Source: Coprinus comatus (lineage: Eukaryota > Basidiomycota > Agaricomycetes > Agaricales > Agaricaceae). Taken from it: a stretch of 59,649 nt of DNA. This document shows, one piece after another, positions 1 through 11,844 of this stretch. The number at the start of each line of letters is the position of its first letter. Position 1 is the stretch's first letter. The position numbers and the translations under genes were made by a program. The DNA lies in assembly GCA_034638255.1 (NCBI GenBank), contig JAWPGT010000110.1:1-59649 (forward strand), written 5' to 3'. The notes under the pieces are model-generated. The model saw only the letters and a list, made by a program, of their open reading frames with translations. It did no database searches and was not told where the DNA came from.

Positions 1-784
1 TCAACAAACATCTGAATTCGATTCCCTCTATCGCTTGGACTATCGATCGTTAAGATTGTCCTCCGGATTTTACTCAGGAGAGGAAAAAGATGCCGTAAAG
101 TGGTGTTAGAGAAATCTGGAACTTAAAAGATATCTTCAGCTAAATATGATTCTACGTACTTACGGTATATCCCATTTATTGGTTGGCAATAGCAGGAATT
201 TAATGAGCCATAATAGGAGACTTGTCTCCTCAGTGACTCGGCGTTGAGACCAACTATATCTATATTAAGATACTAGGACAGATATCTTTCCGTTGTATAC
301 ATTATGAATATGCTAGAACTCGGATCTAATTAGTGTATGATATCTCGCGGTAGCAGTTGCGGGTCAATTCGTTAGTGATGTCAAGAGACAGACAACCGTG
401 ACATCTGAGTGTTGGATGTTTGTACGTACAATATGTATCTCTCCACCCACTATTTTTCACTTTGGTTCAGCACCCCGTGCTTGTTTCTGGGTGTCTGCCA
501 GTTCAGTATGCAGTGCTCAGTACTCGATTTTGGTACGCCATGGAGTAGTGAAGTGGTGGTTGCTACCGGCGCCAATGTGATAGCTTCTATTGCACCCAGA
601 ACTTCATCAACATGATCTCCATAGTGCGCGCGAACTCGGGATTCTTGGTCTTACTAGTACAACATATCAGCCGACATTTATGTGGCTAAACCAATAATGT
701 CTCTCTCATAAAGCGTCAGATTCTCGGACATTTGCACGGAGTATATAAAGTGTGAAACGATTTCGTGCCTTAAACTCGGTAAAG
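1..784. other. Intergenic, upstream of GH43 relic
   Basis: I see no gene in this stretch. The reading frames around 398-615 have no recognisable protein features. A TATA-like element (tatataaag, 742-750) lies about 35 bp before the ATG at 785 of the GH43 relic, so the former promoter still appears to be in place. Confidence 0.5.
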
Positions 785-3700
785 ATGAAACTGCTTTCGT
801 TCTCACTGTTACTCTCACTAGCTATTGTACGAGGTATAAATGCTCAAGTTGGACCTGGTACAGTCACTGGAAACATAGCAGCCCATGATCCAAGTATATG
901 TAAGGATAGTGCCAGGAAATGGTGTATGAGATTTCTTTGACACGTCTTCAGGTGCCAATTCAAATCGTTTTTATGCTCTAGCTGCTGCTCCTGGTATTGA
1001 TAACAATAGTACTAGTGTTTCTCTTTTGACGTATAATCTTTCAGTAACCTCTGAGCACCAGAATGCGTCTACAGTGGTAACCAATTCTGGGTATACAACG
1101 CAGCTTCCTCTCTGATATACTCCGGTACTTATTGTGAGACTTAGCTCTGGTACTCCACATCTAGCTTTGGTTCTCAACGCGTGAGTTCTTTCTGGATTTC
1201 ATTGATACAACTGGCTGATCTCCTTTGGGCTACTACAGTCTGCCATCTTCTTCACAAAGTCAAGTTCAGGTAGTCCTGGTATACATGGTCCAATAAAGGT
1301 GTAGTTACAACAAGTTCTACATCAAATACTTTCAATGTGAGTTTATTTCACAAACTTTCTTACTATCTGTTCTAGTCTTCTCATTTCTTACTCCAACGAC
1401 GCGGTAGGCTATTGATCCCGAGTGAGTTAAAGTTTATCGGAAGCAATCTACACCCGGTTTCTAACGTGTACTACTCGTTATAATCAATTAGCGTCTTCGT
1501 CGGTAAGTTCAAATATACTTCTCTCTCTTAGAATGAACATCCTGATGAAGTGAGTTAGAAAATAGAAACTGGTATATGAGTCATGACCCTCGGAAGTTTC
1601 TGGACCGGAATCAAATTCCAAATGTTCGTGGTTCAATACTACCCCCCTCAATTTCATTCATGTCCCTCTAATATAAACTCATACTACTAGGCTTAACCGT
1701 GCTACCGGAAAGCCACCCTTAACAACAGTTGTATCCCTTGTTCAACGTACCGCCAATAGCGGCGCTATTGAAGCTAGCTCGATCTATAAAAGCGGTAGTT
1801 GTCGTTGCTTGTTCACCAGTTGGGATAATTGTTGTTAAGGAACTTTGAGTACTTATAACATCCGTGTTAGACGTAGTACGCGGTCAGTCCAATTTACTAG
1901 TTGTTTTTTGGTTTCTTCTTCTTCTTCTTTTTACATTCTAGCCTCCTTTTAATGATACTTTGGGATATTCAGTCCACTGGCGGATACGTTGGTAAGAATG
2001 GCGTAGCTTTGACTTCAGGTGGTGGTTCCTTGGTTTTAGGAACGAATCAATATGATGTGGACATGAAACTAATGTATATCCTACGATCAGATGAAGATTT
2101 TGAAGTCCCGACTGGGCAAATTTCGAAAACTATAGATGAAGGTGGGGAGGTGGATCTTGTAGTTGATTGGTTTGAAGGCCTCATTAAACTTGCGAAGGAA
2201 AGTAATCGAGAGTCTCGATTGTTATTACTTGAATGTTGTTCTTGACTCGGTAATTGTTTCCGCATGTAATCCATTACATTGATGTCATCTAACTGAAGAG
2301 CAAGTGATGAGTGAAACGACGGGGAAGAGAAAACGGAGGAAAATAAAATAGCTGCAAGGGTTTGATCCAACTGATCTGGCAAAGAGACTGGAGTTCCATG
2401 GTACGAGGGGATAATCTACCTTCAATGCACAAAACCACTATTCTATTAAAATACACCAAGTTATTACGGTATACAGACAGTTGCTCCTGATCTTTTCTAC
2501 TCTATTTAGCAAAATCCCTAAGACTAACAAGTTCCCGGTAGTATAGTTCTGATGCGGAAATCACCCGCTGAACATACTTGTCATCGAATTCATGTGCGGC
2601 TTTGTTTCCTTGGTTTCGCAGAATCGGCGTATATTCACAACCATACGCAATCAAAATGGCGACATCAGAAAGTTCCTTTCCATACTCCACTTTCAATCTG
2701 TGGCTAAGGTTTTTCGCCGAAGTCTCGTCAAATTTAGTATCGTATTGAACACTGCACAATGTCCAAATTTTCTTTCGAGCACCTTCAAGAATGTGGCGTT
2801 GACAGATAAGTTTGAGAGTTTCCCAGTGCTGCAGAAAGCTAGAAGTAAGATTGATTGCGAAAAGAGGGTGTGCATACTTACCCATTTTAGGTCTTTATTA
2901 AGGCTATCCAATTCTTTTTGCATACCTTCCAACTGTATCTTCCAACTGATCCTCTCCTGCTCAAGGGATAGTTCAGAAGTCCTCGCAACTCTTTTCCAAT
3001 CAGCCCTCTCAGCCTCAATCGTTGCTTCAAGTCTTTTCTGATCAGCCCTGTGGGCTTTGGTTTCTCTTTTCCGATCAGCCCTCTCCTCGGAAAACATTTT
3101 CATCAACTTCGAGAACTGTTCATTGAGATCACCATGACCAAGACTATCCGGGACGCCTTTGGGACTGGGCTGATTGGGATGATCTGATGCTTGTTCAGAG
3201 GACTGATCATTATTGTTGAGACTGAGCTCATCAAAACGATTCGAGACCTGTTCAGTGGACTGGGACTGGTTCTTTTTCTTCTTTTTCTTCTTTTTCTTCT
3301 GAGGGGCATCTTGATGAGAAAAAAATGTCAGGATGAAATAGAGCGACATAGAAAGACAACTTTGAAGCACCTGGTTTCAGTCCGATTTGGGATTGGTGAA
3401 CACGCTGGTTGTACTCACGCCGAAGGTGAGGAAGGATGACGATGTGTCTCACATCCGAAGGGAGTGCTTCAGCAAGCGTCTTCTCTTCAGATGCTGGAAG
3501 CGGAGCTAGGGAGTAAAATCGTTAAGACCTGGCATAAATAAACAAGAGAGTACCACTCACAAGGGTAGCAGTCATGCCCTCCATCGAACAATTTCTCGCT
3601 AGTGGCATCTTCTGGGGACAAGTCGAAGGTTTCGGCCAAGGATTGACAGGTTTGCTTTGTGCAGTCCGCGACTACCTCGGAGTATATAGACTGAGGGGAG

Positions 3701-4430
3701 CAAATTTTAAAGGAGTCGAAATAGGCAAGGGAAGTTCTGACGAGGACCGAGTCTTCCGGCTCTGGCGGGTACTCCTTGGTGGGAGACAACATCATTTGTC
3801 ACACACCGTGACGAGGCAGAACATACAAAACGTCAAGAAAAATAATGATACGAAAATAACAAAAACCAGTCAAGTTGGTGTACTCACATCAATTAGCGAA
3901 CACACATCAGTGCTGTTGATGATTGATGCATGACAGCTATGGTATGCATAGAGCACAAGTCAAAAACAGGCAAGTCCATCAAGTGGCGGATTGGATTTGG
4001 GGGGTCTCGTGATAGTATTAACTTGAACATTGTCTAACAATTTGTATCCCATAGGTTATTGGTCCAGGTGGTCAGGATGTATACACCAATGGTGATGGTG
4101 CCATTTTAATCTATCGGTAGAGCATCTGGCACGAAGTCTTGAGAGATAAAATACATCCTACCAGTACCTGACTACAAATCAACGAGCAAGATAAATTATC
4201 GTTTTGTCACATCACTTTGTTCCTCTTTTGATTCGGAAATTTAATACATTTGATAGATTATTATACTTCTTCTGGTCGCCGCGTAAGTGTGAAGTATCTT
4301 TTACATACAAATTGGTCATTCATTTCTTGTCGTTCTTCAGCTCGGCATAAATAGGCTCGATTTCTCTAGTGGATGGTCGGTAAGTGATATTACCTTCTCT
4401 TTTAGTTCGTGTTGAGACAAAATATCTAAA
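785..4430 (+). pseudogene. GH43 arabinan endo-1,5-alpha-L-arabinosidase relic
   Basis: This is a decayed secreted arabinanase gene. The ATG at 785 begins a signal peptide (about 20 residues), then QVGPGTVTGNI and AHDPSICKD, the usual start of the five-bladed GH43 propeller. Downstream pieces appear in order but in different frames with stops between them: FGSQ near 1175, QSAIFFTKS near 1235, KGVVTTSSTSNTFN near 1300, GSFWTGIK near 1590, IEASSIYK and LFTSWDNCC near 1770-1830, and GGYVGKNGVALTSGGGSLVL at about 1980-2040. The chain then stops at NQYD and resumes 2 kb later with VIGPGGQDVY (4052) and LGINRLDFSSGW (4340-4370). The gap holds an intact gene on the other strand. The order of motifs makes the family call firm. 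Exact exon limits and the 3' end are approximate. Confidence 0.7.
2502..3795 (-). CDS. Coiled-coil protein of unknown function, nested in GH43 relic
   Basis: Four exons (3795..3561, 3505..3419, 3309..2882, 2828..2502) join in frame to 358 residues, with GT-AG introns at every junction. The N-terminal third has no recognisable domain. Exon 3 opens with a long lysine run, then an S/Q/N-rich stretch and a charged heptad-like region rich in ADQKR and ADWKR units, predicted to be coiled coil (about residues 165-245). The last ~110 residues are compact and contain LRNQGNKAAH, a motif I associate with uncharacterised agaricomycete proteins. No enzyme signature or signal peptide is visible. The gene lies wholly inside the GH43 relic on the opposite strand. 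It is more intact than its host, so it arrived later or has been kept by selection. Function unknown. Confidence 0.65.
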
Positions 4431-4597
4431 TTCCTGTCTTTGAATTTGAAGGTCGTCGTTTGAACATACCTTTGAAATAGGATAGGGTTTATTTATATGT
4501 GTTACAGATACAGCATAGTAATGGCGCTTTTCTTTTTAACTGTGACATGTGCAATACCCAATGTGCCAGCTGTGATTCTGGAGGATTGGCTTACACT

Positions 4598-4689
4598 GCA
4601 TTAATGGGGTAGTGGTAACCTGGGTCGTTGCCATTCGAGTTTCTTTCGAGGAATTCGACCCGCCGGGGGTTCGATTCCCTCTTAATGCA
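4598..4689 (+). tRNA. tRNA-Gly(GCC): tRNA-Gly(GCC), copy 1, with intron
   Basis: The acceptor stem GCATTAA/TTAATGC pairs perfectly over 7 bp, with discriminator A. The D arm is GGGT..ACCT, the anticodon stem GGTCG/CGACC, the loop TTGCCA(intron)T with anticodon GCC, the variable loop has 4 nt, and the T arm is GGGGG/CCCTC around TTCGATT. A 21-nt intron follows position 37. The mature tRNA is 71 nt. A T-run at about 4711 could terminate pol III. This is one of three copies in the window. Confidence 0.92.
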
Positions 4690-6093
4690 TTCATAACTCG
4701 CAAACAGAATAATTTTTTTCTTAATCCCCATTTCCTTGATGTTTTATTCTTCTTCTTCTTCGTCCTTCATTTTAGATTTAAAACTGGTTTAGGTTTTTTG
4801 GTAGTACTCCGATCTTGTAGTGACAAAGTCACCAAGATTAAACATTTCAACCCCTTACGTTTATTTAAAGTGGGGATAAGGACCATGGACTATGGACTAT
4901 GATATGAGTAGTGCGTATATTTGATATATTGAGTTGTCGTAGTACCACCCCTTGAGCTTGAACACATACTACATACGCATACATTGGTTATTCTCTACTA
5001 CGTACTAGTGGATAATGTATAGAAAACTTGTTCATTGAGTGTAAGTTTTTCATTGTTCAAAGTGCTGAGTAACTGGGTACTATGATCACTTGTGCTTTGA
5101 CTATTAAGTATCTACCTTAGGTATGTACAGTATTAATATATATACTGGTTTTCTTTTGTACTGGGAGGGTGGTAATTTAAGTTTCAAAGCTGAATCTCGG
5201 GCTCAACATCAACCTCAACCTCAACCAATGACTTTGGAATTTTAAATTTAAATTTGAAAGACTTTATTAGTTAGTAGTTTGAAGTGTACCGTGACTTGTA
5301 AGAGTTTTCTGTTTTCTGCCATAAGTTAGTATATATATATGATGTGTTTGTCACTTTGCATTTGGGCAAAAGAGTTATTTGAACACTCAATCTTTAAGGT
5401 CCAAGACGTCAAGTCCTTTATTTATTTTATATAAGTGTATGAGTAAGTAAGGAACGATGAACAATGAACGATGAAACGATGAAACGAGAGTTTATCAAAA
5501 CAAAACAAAAAAGAATGTAGAAAAAAGGAATGTATTCTATATAAATATAAATGAACGTGATGTGATTCTTAAAAAAAAAAAAAGTCCAAAAAAACCAATT
5601 TTTGTAAAACGGAGCACCCAATTGCAACTCAACACCAACATCATCAACACCAGATATAAAAAAAAAAAGTAACACCCCGGGCCATCCCCCATCCTCCAAG
5701 AAAAGAAAGAAAGAAAAAACCGATAAAAAAACTGCAAGTACTACTAAATAGGTAACTATACTTCCTCTCTTCTTCAATACACATCAAGTATAGCTTCCCC
5801 TCCACCCAAACTACAAACGACAGAGGCGAAGATACGTTGAACAACCATGTTTAAACTTCAACCTTCAAGGTTTGTTGCAATAAGACAAATGGGGAAACAT
5901 AACAAAAAAAAGGGTCCACGGGAACCCCTTTCTAACATTTCTCCCACATCTTAACATAATCACTACCAAACAAAAAAAAACAACGATCAGTTTTCCAAGT
6001 TCCACATTATTCACGCTTCTCTTGTCCCTTCTCTCTCCTCTTTCTTCTAACTTTGAATGCAAATCGAACACACACATATATATATGTGCTCTC
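4690..6093. other. Intergenic, 3' of the KRE6-like gene
   Basis: There is no convincing coding sequence. The stretch is AT-rich with A/T homopolymers, a short (TA)n run near 5331-5340 and, at 5500-6050, A-rich sequence that probably includes the 3' UTR of the minus-strand KRE6-like gene. Confidence 0.5.
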
Positions 6094-7989
6094 TCATCGA
6101 CAATACAATGTAACGCGAGAAGAATTAGATTCCCTTGGCGTGACGTGGCATGACATTGTGACGATAGGAGGAAAGACAAGAGAAAACAAGAAACCGAGAA
6201 CGAAAAACAAAAAAGCAAAAGCGAAAAGAATACACTTACATTCTAAACGATCTATCATCTTCATCATCAGGCCAAGTAGCTCTCCAAGTATCTTGAGCTC
6301 TAGCGAAATCTCTCATAGCAGCTATCATATAAAAAAAATCACACATTAATCTCCTCACGGAACTTGGGGGGTAAATGGAAAGGAGGTATAAAAGAAAAGA
6401 AACGTACTTAAAGATCCATCGTACCATGGTTTATCACCTTTTTCATCTGGGAACCAACCACTTGTACCTCCCGCTGAGAGGTTTATTATAAGATAGAATG
6501 CTGAATATTTGATTGTTAGCGAAGAGTAAAGGGGGGGTAGAAATGGAGAAAGGAAGAGGGAAAGGGGACATACGTTGATCAAAAGGTGCGTTTTTTCCAC
6601 TATCTTTCCAAGGATTCTCAACCACAACTTGAGCTGAACCATTCTGAGCAGTCAATGGAAACCTTCCTCTATCCCAAAACCCATCCTTCTTCCCATCCAA
6701 TCCCAAATCCAACATACTATTCAATCTTGAATCCGTATAAACCCTCATAAACGTCTCATCCCATTCCAAAGTATACGTATGAAACGATTTATGAAATGAA
6801 GAACGTTTCAGACTATACCATCCATAAATCTGTCTGAAAACAGAAGGTATAGGACCATAATTCAAACTAGAACGAACATAGTTTGATCCTTGAGCTGGGT
6901 CTCCTCTAGGCAATTTGGCACGAATTTCAACCTTGCCATAACGAATGCTTTTTTTCCCTTTAGTATTTATACGTGCAGATCGAACTGGATTGATAACTCT
7001 TCCAGTACCACTGTTGGATGTTATGGAACAAGCTGTTCGATTGGATGTTGTACAATCGGATAAAGTGTAGGAACCTCCGTTGAATAAATCGAGATCAGGG
7101 ATTTCTTCGGTTGTTAGAGTTGGATGAATGTAGAGTTGGGAATTGCGAAGGAATAGATTGTTAGGTGAGGCAGTTGTCATTTGGAATTCACCGTTTCTAA
7201 AAAGAATTTAAATTAATTTTTACATATAATATATTTTTAGGAAATTTTAAAAAAAACATACCCGAAACCACCTAATTCGATATCGCGAGACCAAACGGAT
7301 TCATCGAGGTCGTTACCGTTGAAATCTTCATCAAGGACAAGACAAAGAGAAGATTCATCCAATTTCTTGATATCTGCTAAGCCGAAATAACAAAGAACGG
7401 CAGCACCAACTATACCGAGGAAAAGACAAATGACGGTAAGCCACCAAGAAAGGCGAGCACCGATATCCTTTTTTTGGAGCCATGGTTTATCCGCCTTTTC
7501 CAATTTCTGAGGTAAACGAGTGCTTGGAAGGGGAGTACGTGATTTTAAAGGAAGGGCTACCGCTGAACCGTTTGGAGATGAAGGACCGATGGTTGTGTTG
7601 TATAATTGGGAAGAATAGTTTGGAGGAGCCCAGAGAGAGGAAGTAGGACGTGAAGCTGGAGAAAGAAAAGGAGCACGGAAGGAATGGTTGCTTCCTGTAC
7701 GTGGAAGGGTAGGTGGTTCAGCTATGTTTGCCGCAGCACTTCCCTTGTAGGGAGAGTTGTTTGAGGCAGAGTCCGCCATGAAAGGAGCATAGGGACGTTC
7801 CAAGTCCTGAGCCAGAGGATGGTAGTCGTCTGAGAGAGACGAACGACGACGAGACATGCCTGGGATGTGAGTGCCTGGGTCAGGGTTACCTGGATAAGCT
7901 TGGAAGGGAAAGACAAAGGAGGAGGGAGGAGGGTTATGGTCTGCAGGCATTCTGCGACGAGGACAATCGGCGCTTAAACGACGGGGCAT
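6094..7989 (-). CDS. KRE6: KRE6/SKN1-type GH16 beta-glucan synthesis protein lacking its catalytic segment
   Basis: Exons are 7989..7262, 7196..6574, 6500..6408 and 6321..6240, plus a likely short last exon 6133..6094 (about 521 residues; if the last intron is not used, translation stops at 6236). A Ser/Pro-rich cytosolic N-terminus is followed by one membrane anchor (about residues 178-203) and a luminal GH16 domain, the type II topology of Kre6/Skn1, which act in beta-1,6-glucan assembly in the secretory pathway. Family landmarks are intact: FNGNDLDESVWSRDIELGG, KVEIRAKLPRGD, SNYVRSSLNYGP, FHTYTLEWDE, GGTSGWFPDEKGDKPWYDGS. However, RGD (about residue 341) runs directly into PAQGSNYVR. The ~37 residues that normally lie there, including the ExDxxE nucleophile and acid/base motif, are absent from the genomic DNA with the frame kept. 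It is therefore likely a non-catalytic protein, or the DNA is misassembled at this point. It is head-to-head with the GT2 synthase, 113 bp apart. Confidence 0.85.
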
Positions 7990-8102
7990 GGATCGTAAGG
8001 ACTAATTCTTGCCGAATTCATTTATCCACTTAACCATAGGACCCCAGATACCCTCCCGTCCTTTTATTTCCCACACACCATCCTTCTCATTCCACCCCTC
8101 CC
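7990..8102. promoter_or_regulatory. Divergent promoter between KRE6-like and GT2 genes
   Basis: Only 113 bp separate the two start codons, which point away from each other. The plus-strand side is pyrimidine-rich directly before ATG 8103, as is usual for basidiomycete promoters. No specific factor site can be named. Confidence 0.5.
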
Positions 8103-11100
8103 ATGGACTACGACCGCAACGACGCCCTCCTCCACTGGCTCTTCAGGCAGACCCAGGGCGATGCCTGGTTCAGGCCAAACGAGGAGCACATCTCTTCAGG
8201 TGTTGCTCTTAGAGTCGCAGATTGTACGTTTCATTCATCTATTTATTATTATTCTGCTCAACTGCAAATCAGCCGAGTTTCGTGTTTTCCCCTACGAAAA
8301 CGCTTCTCTCGAACCCTTTGAGACGGCCGTGGCTGCTCTCAACCCTCTCGTTGCAGTCAAAGTCCGTTCAGCAGCCGTCCATGCTGCTCTTGCAGATGTG
8401 TACGTATTAAAATTGTGATTTATTCCACCCTTGCACTCAGACTGTTTGCAGAGACTCTGAGGCAAAGTCGATCTACGTGGATGCCAACACTCGGATTCAG
8501 ATACTGGACACGATGTTGCACCTCCCTCAGGCAGATCGGGAACAGTGCGCTGCGTTTATCGTAAGCCACCCCCTTTTCATCCTTTCCTAGATCTAAGATT
8601 CTGTCACACATCTAGCGTGACGAACGGGTAATGGTGATATGGTCTGAGAATCTAGATAGCATCGTCACCACCTGCAACGACTTTGAGGAACGTCTCATTA
8701 AACTCTTATGGCGTTCCAGGCCTGTCGTATCCACAACCACCTCATCCTCTATTGCTCCCTCCGTTAATGAACATGGTAGTCTCGAGGCTGCACATCCTCT
8801 TTCCCGTGTTGGCTCTCATCAAGCTAGTCTCCGTGCCGGTGCTCGCGTTTATGGCATGGAAAGTATCGACCTCGGTGCTCCAAACGAAAAAGGAAAGGGC
8901 AAGGAAAAGGATCTTGCCGTAGAATCAGAACAGCAGGTCAAGAAATTCAAACGCACCTGGTATGGTAAAAAGTACGAGGTTCCTCAAGACGACCTAGAAG
9001 CTCAGCGGCCAACAAAACGTCCCGTAAAATACTATGCCCCTCTTTACAACGGTCTTGCTGCTGCCCTTTCTATTGTCTTTATTGGCATTGGTATTCGCAC
9101 TTTGCTACGCGAATGGTCTCTTGATGGCGATGCTGTCAGATTTGCTCTATTGGCCGTTGCTCCCCTTTTGTTCTGCGTTTCTCTGTTCTTTACAATGCAG
9201 ATGATTCAGAACGTTACTATGGCTATTGGCCCTATCGCTCATTACCACGAAAACTCGAAATATTATTCCGCCGTCAAACCTAGGCCTAACAAGGACGTCG
9301 ATAACAACCTTCCTCATATTACCATTCAAATGCCTGTGTATAAAGAGAGTCTTGATGCAGTGCTGGCACCGTCTATCGAATCGCTCAAAAAGGCTATGCA
9401 GACATATGCTCGTCAAGGTGGAACTTCTACTATCTTTATCAATGATGATGGTTTACGAGTATGTTTTCCGTTCTTGTCTCATCTTTTTCTTACTGATGAT
9501 TTTCATTAGTTGTTGTCACCTGCTAATCGTGACGAACGGTTGGCGTATTATGCTAATCATAACATTGGTTGGGTTGCTCGTCCTAAACATGAGGTTGCAC
9601 CTGATGGTTTTAAACGTGCCGGAAGGTTCAAGAAAGCTTCGAATATGAACTACGGTAAAACCTCTTGTTTTTCATTTCATCTCCATACCTATATTAAAAA
9701 TTTCCTTTTTTATTAGGTTTGGCTGTTTCACTTAAAGCAGAGAAACATCTCGAGAAATTATTAGCGGACCGTGCGAATGGTGAAATTGGTGAACGATCTT
9801 CAGAAGCTTCTGGTTCTGGTTCAGCCGCTGGTACACCTTCGTCAGCATCAAGTCACGCTCAACAACATGGTTTACAATATCAAAATCATGAAGGTGACGA
9901 TAGTGTAATCTGGGGAACATCAAATGCAGCACATCCTTCAAATGGACTATTAGGTGAAGAAGATTTGGAAGAGAAAGCATTAGCTTTAGCAATTGAAGAA
10001 ACTTGGGAAGAAAGTGGTAGGAAATGGAGACCTTGGGCAGCAAATGGGAGATCTACTAGGATTGGAGAGATTGTGTTGATTGTGGATTCGGATACGATTG
10101 TTCCTGAAGATTGTTTGAGAGATGCTGCTAGAGAAATGGCTGAAAGTCCTACTGTGGCGATTATTCAACATGAGAGTGATGTTATGCAGGTTGCTCATCA
10201 TTATTTTGAGAATGGGATTGCGTATTTTACTAGGAGGATTAATAGGTGTATTTCGATGTGTAGGTTTTTTTTCTTTCTTCTTTTCTTTTTGTGTTGAGAC
10301 TGAAGTTGTTTTTGGACTTTGGTGTAGCTTGTGCGAATGGTGAAGTGGCACCATTCGTAGGTCATAATGCGTAAGTTGAACCATTCTTCTCCCTCCCCCT
10401 CCCCCTCCCTCCCTTTCTCTCTTAATCTCAAAAAGACTCCTCCGTTTCCCCGCTTCTCCTATTTTTGGGAATCGTGCTTACAAAAATTGTTTTTGTAGGT
10501 TCTTGAGATGGAAGGCTATTCAAGACGCCGCGTTCATCGATCCCGCGGATGGATTGGAGAAGATTTGGTCGGAAAGTAATGTTTCGGAAGATTTTGATAT
10601 GGCTTTGAGGTTGTTGAGGAGAGGTTATATCGTTAGGTATGTTTTTTCTTCTTTTTTTTCTTCATTATTTATTTATATTTTTTTTATTTAATTTTAGATG
10701 GGCTACGTATTCGAACTGTGGATTCAAAGAAGGTGTTTCGCTTACTGTGGATGATGAATTGAATAGGTGGCAGAAGTATGCTTATGGATGTAATGAGTGA
10801 GTTTCTATTTGTTTGTTGGAAGGGAAGGGGGTACGGATTATTGATGTGGATTTTTTTTTTTCACTTTTCATTTAGGTTGTTATTTAATCCTTTGGTCGAG
10901 TGGTGGAAAAAAGGACCTATTTCAACTCAGATTCATAAGTTTATTTGGTCAAATGCGCCTATTCATTATAAACTTTCAATGTTATCTTGTATGTTTCTCA
11001 AAAAACTCTCAAGTGACTAATACTAATCTCATAAAACAGATATGTTCTCATATTACGGTATCGCAGCCTCAGTTACGATTTCGGTGATCAACTATATTCT

Positions 11101-11844
11101 ACTTGGATTCCAATTTGAAGTGGATGGGTATTTTATGCATTCATTTGAGATTTGGTTGGCTACTGTTGTTGTGTTTTGGGGATCTGGAACGATTGGGTAT
11201 ACGTTATTGGAGTATAGATTGGGTGAGAAGAAATTGATTAGTGCGTTCTTGGAGAATTTGATTTGGATTCCTTTCTTGTGAGTTCTTTCTATCTCTCCTT
11301 ACCTATACCCATCTCTCTTGATTACTCAAACCAACTTACCAACTTAATAATAACAATAATAACAATAATATAGCTTCTTTTTCTTCGGAGGTCTATCAAT
11401 CCCAGTTTCACAAGCAATCCTAGCCCATTTATTTTCGTATAATATTCAATGGTCAGCAACGATTAAAGAAGTTGAATCATCAAATTTTTTCAAGGAGATA
11501 CCAAAGATTGTGAAGAGGTTTTGGTTTCCTTTGGTTTTTTCTGTTGTGATTTTGGTTGGGATTGTGATTTGTTCGACTAGTGTTGTACCGTTTGAGTGGA
11601 GAGTTACTGGGAGTGAGGGGTGGGCTGTTATTTTGCCTTTGGTGTAAGTGGTTTTTTTTCTTCTTTGCTTTTCATTTTCTTTCATTCTTTTTTTGAAAGA
11701 GAGCAAGAGTTTATATGAAGGCGATTGTTGATGACGATAATGATGCTGATATTTTTTTTTCTTCGCTTTATTAGGTTGGCAGCCGCTTGTCATATATTGT
11801 TCCCAATCGTTTTGAACCCTTGGTTGATGGTGTTTTCGTATTAA
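8103..11844 (+). CDS. GT2 family membrane polysaccharide synthase
   Basis: Thirteen exons (8103..8223, 8273..8399, 8452..8560, 8616..9458, 9510..9654, 9717..10259, 10328..10370, 10499..10636, 10698..10796, 10876..10988, 11040..11277, 11374..11643, 11775..11844) join in frame to 952 residues. Residues 1-150 form an N-terminal domain conserved in agaricomycete homologs. Two membrane segments follow (about 260-330), then a processive GT2 core with IQMPVYKESL, FINDDG (~397), VDSDT (~571), SEDFDMAL (~673) and RWQKYAYG, matching the D, DxD, ED and terminal W/Q elements of chitin, cellulose and hyaluronan synthases. About five further membrane helices end the protein. A Ser/Gly-rich insert (about 470-540) sits inside the core. 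It should use a UDP-sugar at the plasma membrane. The polymer cannot be read from sequence, and it is not a classical chitin synthase because QRRRW is absent. The divergent KRE6-like neighbour fits a cell-wall role. Confidence 0.9.

Noticed and set aside
4105..4135. tcggtagagcatctggc, similar to a tRNA A box
   Set aside because: No B box or pairing acceptor stem follows; it lies just after GH43-derived coding sequence.
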